Assembly (NCBI GenBank): GCA_025934635.1
Contig: JAICWX010000096.1
Location: 1-26,548, forward strand
Origin: Streptosporangiaceae bacterium
GTDB lineage: Bacteria > Actinomycetota > Actinomycetes > Streptosporangiales > Streptosporangiaceae
Reading direction: 5' to 3'
DNA length: 26,548 bases
Under the pieces are notes generated by a model. It was not told the origin of the DNA. It saw nothing but the letters and a program-made list of their open reading frames with translations, and searched no databases. The translations under genes and the position numbers were made by a program. Below, piece after piece: positions 1 to 8,027 of this stretch; position 1 is the stretch's first letter; the number at the start of each line of letters is the position of its first letter.

Positions 1-416
1 AGGATCTTGTCGGCCTTCCTCTTGACCTGCGAGGAGGCCATCGAGGCGACCCGCCCGGTCACCGAGTAGCTGCCGCTGACGTCGACCTCGGCGCCGCCGG
101 GGCCCGCGTCCTTGATCTCCAGCGTCGCGTCGATGGCGATCCGCGATGCGACCTGCCGGTCCTCACCCGCCGCCGTGATGCGGATCCGGTGCGGAGCCTC
201 CACCTCCGGCACCTTGATGTCGAGGTCAGCCTTCAGCTTGAACGGGCCGACCTTGTCCGTCAGCACCGCAGAGTACTTCGCCAGCGGCTCGATCTCGTGA
301 ACTTCGCCGACGACGGTGACCCAGCCCGCCACTCTGCTTACGTCGGTCAGCACCGCCCAGCAGGTGCCGGCGTCCGACGTGGTGGCCAACCTCCGGCTGA
401 AGCTATGGGTTGCCAT
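1..416 (-). CDS. CoxG/SRPBCC-family protein, partial (C-terminus outside window)
   Basis: The reading frame starts at ATG 416-414 after a good ribosome site (AAAGGTGAGG) and runs off the left edge, so about 138 residues are visible. The product begins MATHSFSRR and contains CWAVLTDVSRVAGW near the N-terminus, then alternating beta strands (VGPFKLKADLDIKV, RIRITAAGED, ASRIAIDATLEI, VDVSGSYSVTGRVA). This matches the helix-grip fold of CoxG-like SRPBCC proteins, named for the carbon monoxide dehydrogenase accessory protein CoxG. Members bind hydrophobic ligands or associate with membranes. No CO dehydrogenase genes are visible here, so a role in CO oxidation is not supported. The C-terminal end is unknown; some family members continue into a membrane anchor. 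Confidence 0.75.
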   Translation of the reverse strand, partial: MATHSFSRRLATTSDAGTCWAVLTDVSRVAGWVTVVGEVHEIEPLAKYSAVLTDKVGPFKLKADLDIKVPEVEAPHRIRITAAGEDRQVASRIAIDATLEIKDAGPGGAEVDVSGSYSVTGRVASMASSQVKRKADKI

Positions 417-514
417 TGCTGCCTCACCTTTCAGGCTGAGCAGTACCTCGATGCCCAGCAGCTCGACCTGATCGCATTCTCTCGCAGACTCGATCCAGGC
501 TCGCCGGCAACGGC

Positions 515-813
515 CTAGTAGCGGATCCGGTGCTGCTCGCGCAGCAGGTCGCGGGGAGCAGCGCCGATCCGGGACAGCAGGGCCAGCTTGGCCAGCAGCT
601 CTGAGCGGACATCCGGGGATGCGCGGCGGGCTGGCGCAGCCGGCCCTGCGCGGCCCGGTGTCCCTCGGGCGTGGCGTGCAGCCGGGCCCTAGGCGGCTCC
701 TGGCGGCTGTACTGCCTGTCGTCCGCCGTCATCAGGCCGAGCCGGTTCCTGGCTGACCAGGCATAGCACCAGCCACTCGGCCAGCGATAGCCCTGGCCGT
801 GCCGACGCGGCAT
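515..813 (-). pseudogene. Decayed PadR-like transcriptional regulator
   Basis: Three frames on the minus strand each carry one piece of the same protein. Roughly 745-797 encodes LSLAEWLVLCLVSQEP, the first helix of a PadR winged-helix domain. Roughly 614-742 encodes LGLMTADDRQYSRQEPPRAR followed by LHATPEGHRAA, the wing and the ATPxG region. 515-613 encodes DVRSELLAKLALLSRIG and APRDLLREQ before a TAG stop, the C-terminal dimerisation helix. The segment for the recognition helix, about 35 residues, is missing between the first two pieces, and at least two frame changes are needed. The identification rests on recognising the order of PadR motifs. No intact ORF spans them, so this is a relic. 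The stretch 417-514 between it and the CoxG-like gene shows only that gene's ribosome site. Confidence 0.6.
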
Positions 814-925
814 GGTGACTCCTCGCCCCTCGTGGCGGCCCGTGGGCTGACCCGAGGCGGCAGGAGCGGCATGGCCTGGACATGCCACGGGGAGCGCCTG
901 CCGGCGCTCCCCGCAAAGGACGTGT

Positions 926-1498
926 CTAGGACAGCCAGCGCTGGGCCAGGTTGCCATTGCACGGCCAGATCATGACGTGCTCGTGATCGTGGGTGCCGCT
1001 GCTGGTGGTGTCCAGGCACATTCCCCAGTACTGGTTGACGATCTCGTTGGTGGACTTGAACGTCCAGTTCTGGTCCTGGGCGTAGAAGATGCACGTCTGC
1101 TGGACTACCTGTGCGCCTTGCCCGCTGGGCACGGGCTGGCCGTTGAACGCGCTGCGGCTGCTGGTGGGTATCAGGCACTTGTTCGGGCTGGACTGCGGCC
1201 TGATCTCGAAAAGCCCCGGGATCGGGCCCGACCCGGAATCGGCCGGGACGAGGATGAACTTCTGCTCCGATACGCCGGTGCAGTGGTAGATCTGCAGCCG
1301 GGCGTTCTCGTTCTGCAGGCCGTCCTCGGACATGACATCCAGGCACAAGGTGCCGGGGGATGCGTTCTTGATCGGGTTGTACGACGTGGTGCTCGCCGCT
1401 GACGCCGGCCCGGCGGTCCAGAAAGCGGACCCGGCCGCCAGCACCGTGACCGCCAGGGCAGCCGCCCACCGGCCTAGCTGCAGGCGCATCTTATTCAT
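926..1498 (-). CDS. Secreted ricin-type (RICIN/CBM13-like) lectin domain protein
   Basis: The 190-aa product starts at ATG 1498-1496 with an AAAGGA ribosome site; a longer reading frame exists upstream but lacks a signal sequence. Residues 1-36 form a signal peptide: MNKMRLQLGRW, then the hydrophobic AAALAVTVLAAGSAFWTAG, ending ASAAS. The mature part is one beta-trefoil: LCLDVMSEDGLQNENARLQIYHC, then GLFEIRP and KCLIPTSSRS, then MCLDTTSSGTHDHEHVMIWPC. Degenerate QxW-type motifs (EQKF, DQNW, AQRW) occur in the three repeats, and paired cysteines probably form disulfides. Such domains bind carbohydrate outside the cell. No catalytic domain is attached, so this is a stand-alone lectin rather than a glycosidase subunit. 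It is monocistronic, with 307 bp separating it from the regulator upstream. Confidence 0.85.
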   Translation of the reverse strand: MNKMRLQLGRWAAALAVTVLAAGSAFWTAGPASAASTTSYNPIKNASPGTLCLDVMSEDGLQNENARLQIYHCTGVSEQKFILVPADSGSGPIPGLFEIRPQSSPNKCLIPTSSRSAFNGQPVPSGQGAQVVQQTCIFYAQDQNWTFKSTNEIVNQYWGMCLDTTSSGTHDHEHVMIWPCNGNLAQRWLS

Positions 1499-1783
1499 TC
1501 GCAGTCCTTTCTCGCGATGTGCCGTCCGCACTGACACGAGGACCTGCGTCCCTGGCTCCGCGAACCTGCCGCCGCGCCGGTAACCGTCCGTAACATCCCT
1601 GAACGTCGCCATTGCAGGCCCCCTGGCCGGGCGCCATCCCCGTGCCCCGACCATAAGAAGGCGATGAAGAACGACGCTGCAAAGACGCTGAAACCACCCC
1701 CGTCCGCATCCGCGCTATCCGGGTTTAACTGCGCAAACTCTCCGGGCATCGACATGGGGAGGTGGTACGGGCGAATGAGCATG

Positions 1784-1804
1784 CCCCGGATGGCAGGGCC
1801 GGGG
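1784..1804 (-). terminator. Stem-loop just past the AfsR-like gene
   Basis: CCCCGG at 1784-1789 pairs with CCGGGG at 1799-1804 across a 9-nt loop, immediately after the stop of the AfsR-like gene at 1806. There is no U-tract, as is common for actinomycete terminators. The rest of the 1499-1805 gap shows no convincing gene; the small frames in it lack coding bias and recognisable motifs. Confidence 0.4.
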
Positions 1805-1805
1805 T

Positions 1806-4631
1806 TCAAGCCGAGCTGGACTCCGGTCGGACGCCAGGCGGCTGGAGCTTGGCGCGGAGCTCATCGGCGTCGGGGTGGCCGGCCTCGTCGAATATCTGCA
1901 AGGCCTGCGCCCAGGCCTGGCGGGCGTCGTCGTCCGAGCCTGCCTCCTGGTACGTGTCGCCCAGGACGTCCAGGCACGCGGCCTCGTTGAAGCGATCACC
2001 GCTTTCCCGGCAGATCTCGAGGGCCTTCCGGTAGCACGCAACGGACTGCCGGTAGTCGCCCAGGCGCCGGTGGATGAAGCCGAAGGTGTCCCAGATGATG
2101 TCTTCCCAGCTGCGTTCCCCGAGTTCCCTGGCCCGGGCCAGGGCCTGCTCGCAGTAACCAAGGGCCTGCTTGTAGCGGCCGAGCGCGGCGTGGCCGTAGG
2201 CGATGTCGGGGAGTACGCGGGCCTGCCCGGCCTGGTTGCCCGCCGCGCGGAACAACTCCTGGGCCTGGAGTGAGTGCTCCAGCGCGTCGCCGTGGCGATC
2301 CTGCCGGGCGGCTATCCACATCAGGGTGCGGTGGATGGCGGCCTGGCTGGCGGGGTCACCGACCCTGCCGTAGAGCTGCAGCGCTTCCTCGAAGAGCCCG
2401 GTGGCCTCCGCGAACCGCAGAGATAGGGCGTGCACGCTGGCGAGACGGTGCAGGCAGCGGGCCTGGCCGGTGAGATCTGCGCTGCGCCGGGCCGCGTCCA
2501 GAGCAGTGTTGCAGGCCAGCGCCGTATCATCCCATAGCGTGCGGCGGAGCAGGAAGCTGCACAGGCCCCAGGCAAGCTGCCAGGCATGGGCAGTCAGGCC
2601 GCGGCCAGCGGCCAGCTGCACCGCGGCGAGCAAGGTGGCGCGCTCGTCAGCGAACCAGCTCAGCGCGCGCTCAGCCGTGTCCGGCGAGTCGGCAACCACT
2701 CCGTCGGCGGCCGGGGGCGCGCTGACCGGATCGAAAAACGGTTCCAGCAGCGCGGCGGCGTCGCGAACGCTGTGCAGGTAGTGGTCGAGGAGCCGGTGCA
2801 CGGCAGCATCGCGCGTACCTGTGTTGTCGTGGGTATCGGACAGTTCGCAGGCGTAGGCGCGGAGCAGGTCGTGGCATGTGTAGCGGCGGGGGGCGTGCTC
2901 GGTGAGCAGGTGCGCGGCAGCCAGGTCGCCGAGCAGGCGGCGGGTTCGCGGCAGCGGCAGGCCAGCGAGGCTGGCGGCGGCGGGGGCGGTGATGTCGGGG
3001 CCGGGGGCCAGGCTGAGCAGCCGGAACAAGCGCGCGGCGGGCGGAGTGAGGGCGTGGTAGGACCACGAGAACACCGCGCGCGGGTCGGTGACGGGGTCAT
3101 CGTCCTCAAGGGCGTCCAGGCTGGGCTGGGTGTCGCGGAGTTCGGCGGCCAGTTCGGCGAGGGTGAACTGGGGACGGGCGGCGGCGCGGGCGGCGGCGAC
3201 GGCCAGCGCGAGCGGCAGCCGTGCGCACGCGGTGATGATCTCCTCGACCGCGCCGGGCTCGGCGTCGGCCCGGTAGCGGCCCAGCCGCGCGGTGAGCAGG
3301 TCGCGGGCCTCAGCGGCGGGCATCAGGTCCAGGGTCAGCGGACAGGCGTTCTCAGCGACGGTGAGGGAGGTCAGCTGCTGGCGGCTGGTGACCACGGTCA
3401 GGCAGCCGGGGGTGCCGGGGAGCAGCGGCCGTACCTGGGCCGGGTCGCGGGCGTTGTCCAGGACGATCAGGACCTGCTGGCCGGCCAGCCGGCTGCGGTA
3501 CAGTGCGGTCCGCGCCTCCAGGTCGGCCGGCATCTGGTCCGGCGGTACTCCCAGCGCCAGCAAGAACCCGTGCAGCGCCTCGGCCGGGCTGACTGCGGCG
3601 GCGACGGGATCGAAGCCGCGCAGGTCGGCATAGAGCTGCCCGCCGGGGAACCGGTGCGTGATGCGGTGGGCCCAGTGCACGGCCAGGGAGGTCTTGCCGA
3701 CACCGGGTGTGCCGGAGATCACCGTGACGGCCACGGGCGCTCCCCGCGCGAGAGTGCCCGCCGGGTCATCGGGCAGGAGGAGGGCATCGAGGCGGCCCAG
3801 CTCGGCGGTGCGGCCGGTGAAGCCGGGCACTGTCAGTGGCAGCTGCGCCGGAATCGGAGCCGTGAGCACCCCCGGAACCGCCGCAGCTGGCCTGGGTGCG
3901 GGCGTAGTGAGGGACTGGTCCTGGCGGAGGATGGCGGTGTGCAGCTCCCGCAGCGCTGGGCTGGGGTCGATGCCCAGGTCCGAGGCCAGCAACTGGCGCA
4001 TCCGGTCGTAGACGGCTAGCGCATCAGCCTGCCGGCCGGCTCGGTACAGCGCCAGCATCAGGTGGGCCCGCAGCTGCTCATCCAGCGGACTAGCGCTCAC
4101 CATCTGCTCCAGCTCGCCGATCAGCTGATGGTGTTCCCCGGCGGCCAGCCGGGCCTCGGCCAGGGCCCGCCGTACCTGCGCCTGCAATTTCTCCAGCCGC
4201 CCGGTATGGCCGGCTAGGCCGGGCAGTTGGGCCACGCCGCCGAGCGGCTCGCCGCGCCACAGATCCAGCGCTGTTCGCAGCTCCGCTATCGCCCGGGCCG
4301 GGTCGGCCACCGCGGTGCCCTGGCGCAGCAGCCGCTCGGCCATCTGCACGTCGGTACCGTCCACCCCCAGGTCCAGCATGTATCCCGGCGAGATGGCCGT
4401 AATCGCGTCACGACCCAGCACACGGCGCAACGCCGAGACATGGCTTTGCAGCGTATTGACCGCCGGGCGCGGCCCGTCGCCCCACACTGCCTGGCTCAGC
4501 CGGTCGGTGCTGACCATCTCTCCGGCCGCCAGCGCTAGCACCGCCAGCATCCCCGTGCGCCGCAAGCCCCCTACCAGCCGTGGCTGACCGTCGACGACCA
4601 CATCAACCGGACCCAGAAGACGCACCTGCAC
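1806..4631 (-). CDS. AfsR/SARP-family transcriptional regulator (BTAD, NB-ARC, TPR)
   Basis: This large pathway regulator has about 941 residues from GTG 4631-4629, the start that gives the usual VQVRLLGPVDV N-terminus; the frame stays open to 4691. Residues 1-90 are an OmpR-type winged helix (RRTGMLAVLALAAGEMVSTD, VNTLQSHVSALRRVLG). Residues 95-235 are the bacterial transcriptional activation domain. An NB-ARC ATPase follows, with Walker A GTPGVGKTS near 307-315 and Walker B VLIVLDNARD near 387. The C-terminal 300 residues are tetratricopeptide repeats (YGRVGDPASQAAIHRTL, ALGRYKQALGYCEQAL, RLGDYRQSVACYRKAL). In this family ATP binding and TPR contacts control DNA binding to direct heptamer repeats. 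No biosynthetic cluster is adjacent, so the target genes are unknown; autoregulation is possible through the repeats at 4736-4763. Confidence 0.92.
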   Translation of the reverse strand: MQVRLLGPVDVVVDGQPRLVGGLRRTGMLAVLALAAGEMVSTDRLSQAVWGDGPRPAVNTLQSHVSALRRVLGRDAITAISPGYMLDLGVDGTDVQMAERLLRQGTAVADPARAIAELRTALDLWRGEPLGGVAQLPGLAGHTGRLEKLQAQVRRALAEARLAAGEHHQLIGELEQMVSASPLDEQLRAHLMLALYRAGRQADALAVYDRMRQLLASDLGIDPSPALRELHTAILRQDQSLTTPAPRPAAAVPGVLTAPIPAQLPLTVPGFTGRTAELGRLDALLLPDDPAGTLARGAPVAVTVISGTPGVGKTSLAVHWAHRITHRFPGGQLYADLRGFDPVAAAVSPAEALHGFLLALGVPPDQMPADLEARTALYRSRLAGQQVLIVLDNARDPAQVRPLLPGTPGCLTVVTSRQQLTSLTVAENACPLTLDLMPAAEARDLLTARLGRYRADAEPGAVEEIITACARLPLALAVAAARAAARPQFTLAELAAELRDTQPSLDALEDDDPVTDPRAVFSWSYHALTPPAARLFRLLSLAPGPDITAPAAASLAGLPLPRTRRLLGDLAAAHLLTEHAPRRYTCHDLLRAYACELSDTHDNTGTRDAAVHRLLDHYLHSVRDAAALLEPFFDPVSAPPAADGVVADSPDTAERALSWFADERATLLAAVQLAAGRGLTAHAWQLAWGLCSFLLRRTLWDDTALACNTALDAARRSADLTGQARCLHRLASVHALSLRFAEATGLFEEALQLYGRVGDPASQAAIHRTLMWIAARQDRHGDALEHSLQAQELFRAAGNQAGQARVLPDIAYGHAALGRYKQALGYCEQALARARELGERSWEDIIWDTFGFIHRRLGDYRQSVACYRKALEICRESGDRFNEAACLDVLGDTYQEAGSDDDARQAWAQALQIFDEAGHPDADELRAKLQPPGVRPESSSA

Positions 4632-4735
4632 GATGCCCCGCGCTCTATCTAGGAACCCCCACGACAAGCCCACGCAAACGGCCGCCAGCACGGGCTGGCC
4701 GCCACTTGATACCCGGACTTTACCGGCTAACCGCT

Positions 4736-4763
4736 CCGGATATCGGAATGGACCGGATATCGG
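4736..4763. promoter_or_regulatory. Direct repeat CCGGATATCGG x2 upstream of the AfsR-like gene
   Basis: Identical 11-mers at 4736-4746 and 4753-4763, 17 bp start to start, lie in the gap between the sigma-factor stop (4785) and the AfsR-like start (4631). Each contains the palindrome GATATC. SARP-type winged helices bind direct repeats, so this is a reasonable candidate operator, but the repeat period differs from the classic 11-bp spacing of SARP heptamers. Confidence 0.4.
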
Positions 4764-4784
4764 GCACCGGTCAGGCGCTCTCAG

Positions 4785-6038
4785 CTAGGAAGCAGGGGTT
4801 CCGGGTTCTGATGACAGCCGCGGTGCGGTGCGGTCCGCCCGCATGCTGAGGTATCGCTGCTCGGGCACGTTGAGCGCGCGCTGCGCGGCGAGCCGGTAGT
4901 GCCTGGCGGCTGACCGGAGGTCGCCGGTCATCTCCAGCAGGTGCGCCCGCACGGCGGGCACCCGCTGGTGCCCGGCGAGTGCCGGGTCGGCTTCGGCCGC
5001 TGCGAGCGCCTGCAGTCCCGCCGTCGCGCCGCGGGTCATCGCGATGGCTACCACCCGGTTCAGGGTGACCATCGGCCCCGGTGCCACCTCGGCCAGCAGG
5101 CCGTACAAGGCGAGGATCTGCCGCCAGTCGGTGTCCTCGGCCCGGGCCGCCTCGTCGTGCACCGCGGCGATCGCGGCCTGCAGCTGGTAAGGGCCGATCG
5201 GCGCCTCGGCGAGCGTCTTGGTGATCAGCTCGGTCCCCTCGCGGATCGCGGCGGCGTCCCAGCGCCCGCGGTCCTGCTCGGCGAGCGGGACGAGCGCCCC
5301 ATCCGGGCGGGTCCGGGCGGGGCGGCGGGCGTCGGTGAGCAGCATCAGCGCGAGCAGCCCGGCGACTTCGCCCTCGCCTGGCAGGCGCTGGCGGAGCTGG
5401 CGGGTGAGCCGGATGGCCTCGGCGGTGAGCTCGACCCGCTGCAGGGCGGGGCCGGAACTGGTGGTGTAGCCCTCGTTGAAAATCAGGTACAGGACGTGCG
5501 TCACCGCGGGAAGGCGGCGGTCCCGTTCGGCTTCCGTGGGCGCGCGGAACTGCGCCCCGGCCACCTTGATGCGCGCCTTGGCCCGGCTGATCCGCTGGGC
5601 GACGGTGGGCTCCGGCAGGAGCAGGCCCCGGGCGATCTCCGCGGTGGACAGGCCGCCGAGGGCACGCAAGGTCAGCGCCACCTGGGACGGCACGGCCAGC
5701 GTCGGATGACAGCACAGGAACAGCAGGGCGAGGCTGTCGTCGCTGGCCGGCTCGGGTGACGCCGGCGACGCCAGCAGCGCATAGTTCTGCTCCCGGCGCT
5801 GCCGGGCTGCCTCGCTCCGCCAGGTCTCGACCAGCCGCCGCGACGCGGTGGTGATCAGCCATCCAGCCGGGTTGGCGGGCAGGCCGCCGGCCGGCCACTG
5901 GGTCGCGGCGGCGAGCAGCGCCTCCTGCACCGCGTCCTCGCAGAGGCCGAACTGGCCGTGGCGGCGCACGAGCACGCCGAGCACCTGCGGCGCCAGCTCA
6001 CGCAGCAGCAGTTCGACGCCGGGCCTGGGGTCGCTCAC
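4785..6038 (-). CDS. ECF42-type RNA polymerase sigma factor with C-terminal TPR-like extension
   Basis: The 417-aa product starts at GTG 6038-6036, overlapping the stop of the DGPF gene by 4 nt (GTGA), so translation is probably coupled. Residues 1-70 carry region 2 (LRELAPQVLGVLVRRHG, CEDAVQEALLAAATQWP, NPAGWLITTASRRLVETWR). Region 4 lies around 110-165 (FLCCHPTLAVPSQVALTLR, LSTAEIARGLLLPEPTVAQR, ISRAKARI). The remaining 240 residues are the helical extension typical of this group, with YLIFNEGYTTSSG, LLALMLLTDARRPAR, VTLNRVVAIAMTRG and DLRSAARHYRLAAQRA. Sigma factors of this kind lack an anti-sigma factor and are found next to DGPF (YCII) proteins, exactly as here. The extension is thought to control activity. 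A matching promoter is at 6446-6477. Confidence 0.92.
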   Translation of the reverse strand: MSDPRPGVELLLRELAPQVLGVLVRRHGQFGLCEDAVQEALLAAATQWPAGGLPANPAGWLITTASRRLVETWRSEAARQRREQNYALLASPASPEPASDDSLALLFLCCHPTLAVPSQVALTLRALGGLSTAEIARGLLLPEPTVAQRISRAKARIKVAGAQFRAPTEAERDRRLPAVTHVLYLIFNEGYTTSSGPALQRVELTAEAIRLTRQLRQRLPGEGEVAGLLALMLLTDARRPARTRPDGALVPLAEQDRGRWDAAAIREGTELITKTLAEAPIGPYQLQAAIAAVHDEAARAEDTDWRQILALYGLLAEVAPGPMVTLNRVVAIAMTRGATAGLQALAAAEADPALAGHQRVPAVRAHLLEMTGDLRSAARHYRLAAQRALNVPEQRYLSMRADRTAPRLSSEPGTPAS

Positions 6039-6406
6039 ATGTCCTCGCCGTTCCGGTCGAGCAGCGGGCGGACCTCCACCAGGCCCCACACCGCGTCCGG
6101 CACCTGGGCGGCGATCGTCAGCGCCCGCTTCTCGGTGTCGCAGTCGACCAGGTAGAACCCGGCCAGGTGCTCCTTGACTTCGGCAAACGGCCCGTCGGTG
6201 GTCATCGTCTGACCATCGCGGGCGGTGACCCGCTTGCCCAGCGACGGGTCGCCGAGCGCGGCGGAGATGACCAGTTCGCCGGAGTCGGCCAGCTCGTCGT
6301 TCAGCGCGTAGTGCCGCCGTCCGAACTCCTCCCGCTCGGTGTCTGACAGCTTCTCCCACCGCTCGTGGAAGTGCTGGTTGCTCTGGATGAGGATCATGTA
6401 CTTCAC
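6035..6406 (-). CDS. DGPF/YCII-domain protein, partner of the ECF42 sigma factor
   Basis: This 123-residue protein has the YCII-related fold (ferredoxin-like). It starts MKYMILIQSN and carries TMTTDGPFAEVKEHLAGFYL near residues 67-86, which contains the diagnostic DGPF motif and the conserved EVKE segment. Length and layout are typical. It is the first gene of a two-gene operon; its TGA stop overlaps the GTG of the sigma gene. DGPF proteins are encoded beside ECF42 sigma factors in many actinomycetes and are often their targets, but their biochemical role is not settled. The annotation rests on the motif, the neighbour and the length. Confidence 0.92.
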   Translation of the reverse strand: MKYMILIQSNQHFHERWEKLSDTEREEFGRRHYALNDELADSGELVISAALGDPSLGKRVTARDGQTMTTDGPFAEVKEHLAGFYLVDCDTEKRALTIAAQVPDAVWGLVEVRPLLDRNGEDM

Positions 6407-6445
6407 CGTGGCCTCCCGGGGTCCTCGACAAATTCTCCGTGCTTA

Positions 6446-6477
6446 GGTGTCGAAACCGCGGCGCCAGTCTCGACACC
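6446..6477. promoter_or_regulatory. Symmetrical bidirectional ECF-type promoter
   Basis: GGTGTCGA at 6446-6453 and TCGACACC at 6470-6477 are perfect inverted arms. Read rightwards this gives TGTCGA, a 17-nt spacer and CGAC. Read leftwards it gives the same TGTCGA, 17 nt and CGA. From memory, the ECF42 consensus is TGTCGA at -35 and CGA near -10. The predicted starts (about 6481 rightwards, about 6443 leftwards) fit the SnoaL-like gene at 6526 and the DGPF gene at 6406. Confidence 0.6.
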
Positions 6478-6525
6478 CCGCTGAAAGTTCCCGACCAGGA
6501 ACACCGCCTCGAATGGAGAAGAACC

Positions 6526-6990
6526 ATGACCGGCACCAGCACCAGCACCGCTCCGGCGGCCACCGCAGAGATCCTGGCCGTCCTGGACGAGAATGCCGCC
6601 GCGCACGCCGCCCGCGACGCGCAGCGGATGTTCGCCCTCTACACCGGTGACGCCACCTGCTACACCCTCGCGCCGCCGCTTCAGCAGGGACCCGGCACCC
6701 CGTACGGCACCGTCGAGGGCCTGCAGGCGTGGCTGGCAACCTTCGATGGCCCCGTCCTCATCGACTACCGCGACCCGGTCGTAACCGCCGACGGCGACGT
6801 GGCGTTCGTGCACACCCTGACCCGGATGACCGCGACCCCCGCCGGGGCCGCCGACTCGTTCTCTTTCTGGTTCCGTTCCACCTTCGGCCTGCGCCGCATC
6901 GACGGCACCTGGCGCATCACCCACCGGCACGAGTCAACCCCCTTCCACATGGACGGCTCCTTCCGGGCCGCCACCGACCTCGTCCCGTGA
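6526..6990 (+). CDS. SnoaL-like / NTF2-fold protein
   Basis: The 154-aa product starts at ATG 6526 after GGAGAAG; the longer frame beginning at 6439 crosses the promoter and is not used. It is a single NTF2-like cone domain: ILAVLDENAAAHAARDAQRM near residues 15-34, FALYTGDATCYTL, YGTVEGLQAWLATFDGP, DVAFVHTLTRMTATP, SFWFRSTFGLRRIDGTWRIT, then HRHESTPFHMDGSF. The C-terminal HRHxS.PF pattern is typical of SnoaL_3-like proteins of this size. The fold includes ketosteroid isomerases, polyketide cyclases and stress-associated proteins, so no reaction can be assigned. It is divergent from the DGPF-ECF42 operon and shares its symmetrical promoter, so it is probably a member of that regulon. Confidence 0.8.
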   Translation: MTGTSTSTAPAATAEILAVLDENAAAHAARDAQRMFALYTGDATCYTLAPPLQQGPGTPYGTVEGLQAWLATFDGPVLIDYRDPVVTADGDVAFVHTLTRMTATPAGAADSFSFWFRSTFGLRRIDGTWRITHRHESTPFHMDGSFRAATDLVP

Positions 6991-7291
6991 TTACCCTGCC
7001 AGCTGCATGCCCACCGGGTGCCCCGCGACGGGCACCCGCCGGGCCGAACCGGGCCCGTCCGTAAATCGAGATGGATCCCTCGGTCGCGCTCAGCACGACA
7101 CGAGCGAGGCCGTTCTCATCCGCGTAGTCGAGCGCTGCCCGGACGAGCTGGCGGCCGATGCCCCGGTTGCGGTAGGCCGCGAGTGTGATCGGGAATGTCC
7201 CCGTGCTCTTCCCGGGTCCACACTCGCGGGGCAGTCGGGTGATCGCCGCCAGATCGGCGTGTTCGGCCCGGCGGATTAAAGCGTCAGTCAT
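6991..7291 (-). pseudogene. GNAT acetyltransferase with internal deletion
   Basis: From ATG 7291-7289 the product begins MTDALIRRAEHADLAAITRL, the usual GNAT N-terminus, but about 14 residues later it is already at AAYRNRGIGRQLVRAALDYA, the acetyl-CoA binding loop (R/Q-x-x-G-x-G/A). The strands normally lying between these, some 50-60 residues, are missing. ARVVLSATEGSISIYGRARF, the usual end region, follows. The frame then runs on into the neighbour; a shift to another frame gives a TAA at 6991-6993, directly beside the stop of the convergent SnoaL-like gene. Without the central sheet the enzyme is very unlikely to work. It is one of several eroded genes in this part of the window. Confidence 0.65.
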
Positions 7292-7322
7292 GGAGCACAA
7301 CGTAGCTCTCTGCGTCCCGCGG

Positions 7323-7832
7323 CTACTGAAGCGGATCTGAAACCGCGACTGGCGGGCCACTGAATTCAATCCAGTTGGCGTGGCCCACGGCGGACAGCGC
7401 CTCCGGGCCGGCCGGCCGGGGCAGCAGCGCGGCGAACTCCTCGAAGAAACGCTCAAGCCCAGATGGCGTCGTGATCACCAGCAGCCGCCCCGGGGTCTCG
7501 CCGATGTTCTGGAAGGCGTGCGGCGCGCCGCGCGGTCCGAACGCCATCCCGCCGGCCGACACCTGGAGCATGGCACCCCCGGCCTTGAACCGGAAATCAC
7601 CGTCGAGGACGTACCACAGCTCGTCCTCGCGCAGGTGCGTGTGAAGCGCCGGGCCCTTCTTCGGGCCGATCACGAGTTCCAGAACCGTGAGTGAGCCGTT
7701 GGTCTGCCTGGTCGCTGCCTTAATAGTGACTACGTCACCGGTAGGAGTCTCCAGCGCAGTGCCCTCACCGGGCTGAACGGCGAATGGCGCACTGCCTGAG
7801 GCAATGCCGTCTGCCAGCTGAGTACCGCTCAT
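7323..7832 (-). CDS. Cupin-domain protein
   Basis: The 169-aa product starts at ATG 7832-7830 with a GGGGGAAGG ribosome site; ATG 7862 in the same frame lacks one. The cupin barrel is clear. Motif 1 is PALHTHLREDELWYVLDGDF with the metal ligands H-x-H and E near residues 63-72. Motif 2 is GGMAFGPRGAPHAFQNIGE, with its histidine near residue 102. The C-terminal segment LERFFEEFAALLPRP is helical and common in stand-alone actinomycete cupins. The protein probably binds one divalent metal in the cytoplasm. The fold covers dioxygenases, isomerases and sensors, so no substrate is assigned. The gene lies alone between two eroded genes. Confidence 0.85.
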   Translation of the reverse strand: MSGTQLADGIASGSAPFAVQPGEGTALETPTGDVVTIKAATRQTNGSLTVLELVIGPKKGPALHTHLREDELWYVLDGDFRFKAGGAMLQVSAGGMAFGPRGAPHAFQNIGETPGRLLVITTPSGLERFFEEFAALLPRPAGPEALSAVGHANWIEFSGPPVAVSDPLQ

Positions 7833-8027
7833 CGCGTGCCGCCTTCCCCCATTAGCTGCCATCGGCAGGATCTGTGCCGAACGCTACGTCCGCCGGCAGT
7901 TCGGCGGTAGGGCGGTGCCATGCCTGTCCTAGGTGTGGCTGGCACACCGGCGCCACGGCGCGGGCTGGTTCCTGCCCGGACGGGATAACCAGGTGAGCGG
8001 TAGCCGGGCCGTGGTTATGCTCGGCCC

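Noticed and set aside
2586..4019. A 477-codon plus-strand ORF inside the AfsR-like gene
   Set aside because: Glycine- and glutamine-rich antisense shadow without motifs.
1806..4631. AfsR-like regulator as the marker of a biosynthetic gene cluster
   Set aside because: No polyketide, peptide, terpene or RiPP genes are visible nearby. The lone FAD monooxygenase and the ABM protein do not make a cluster.
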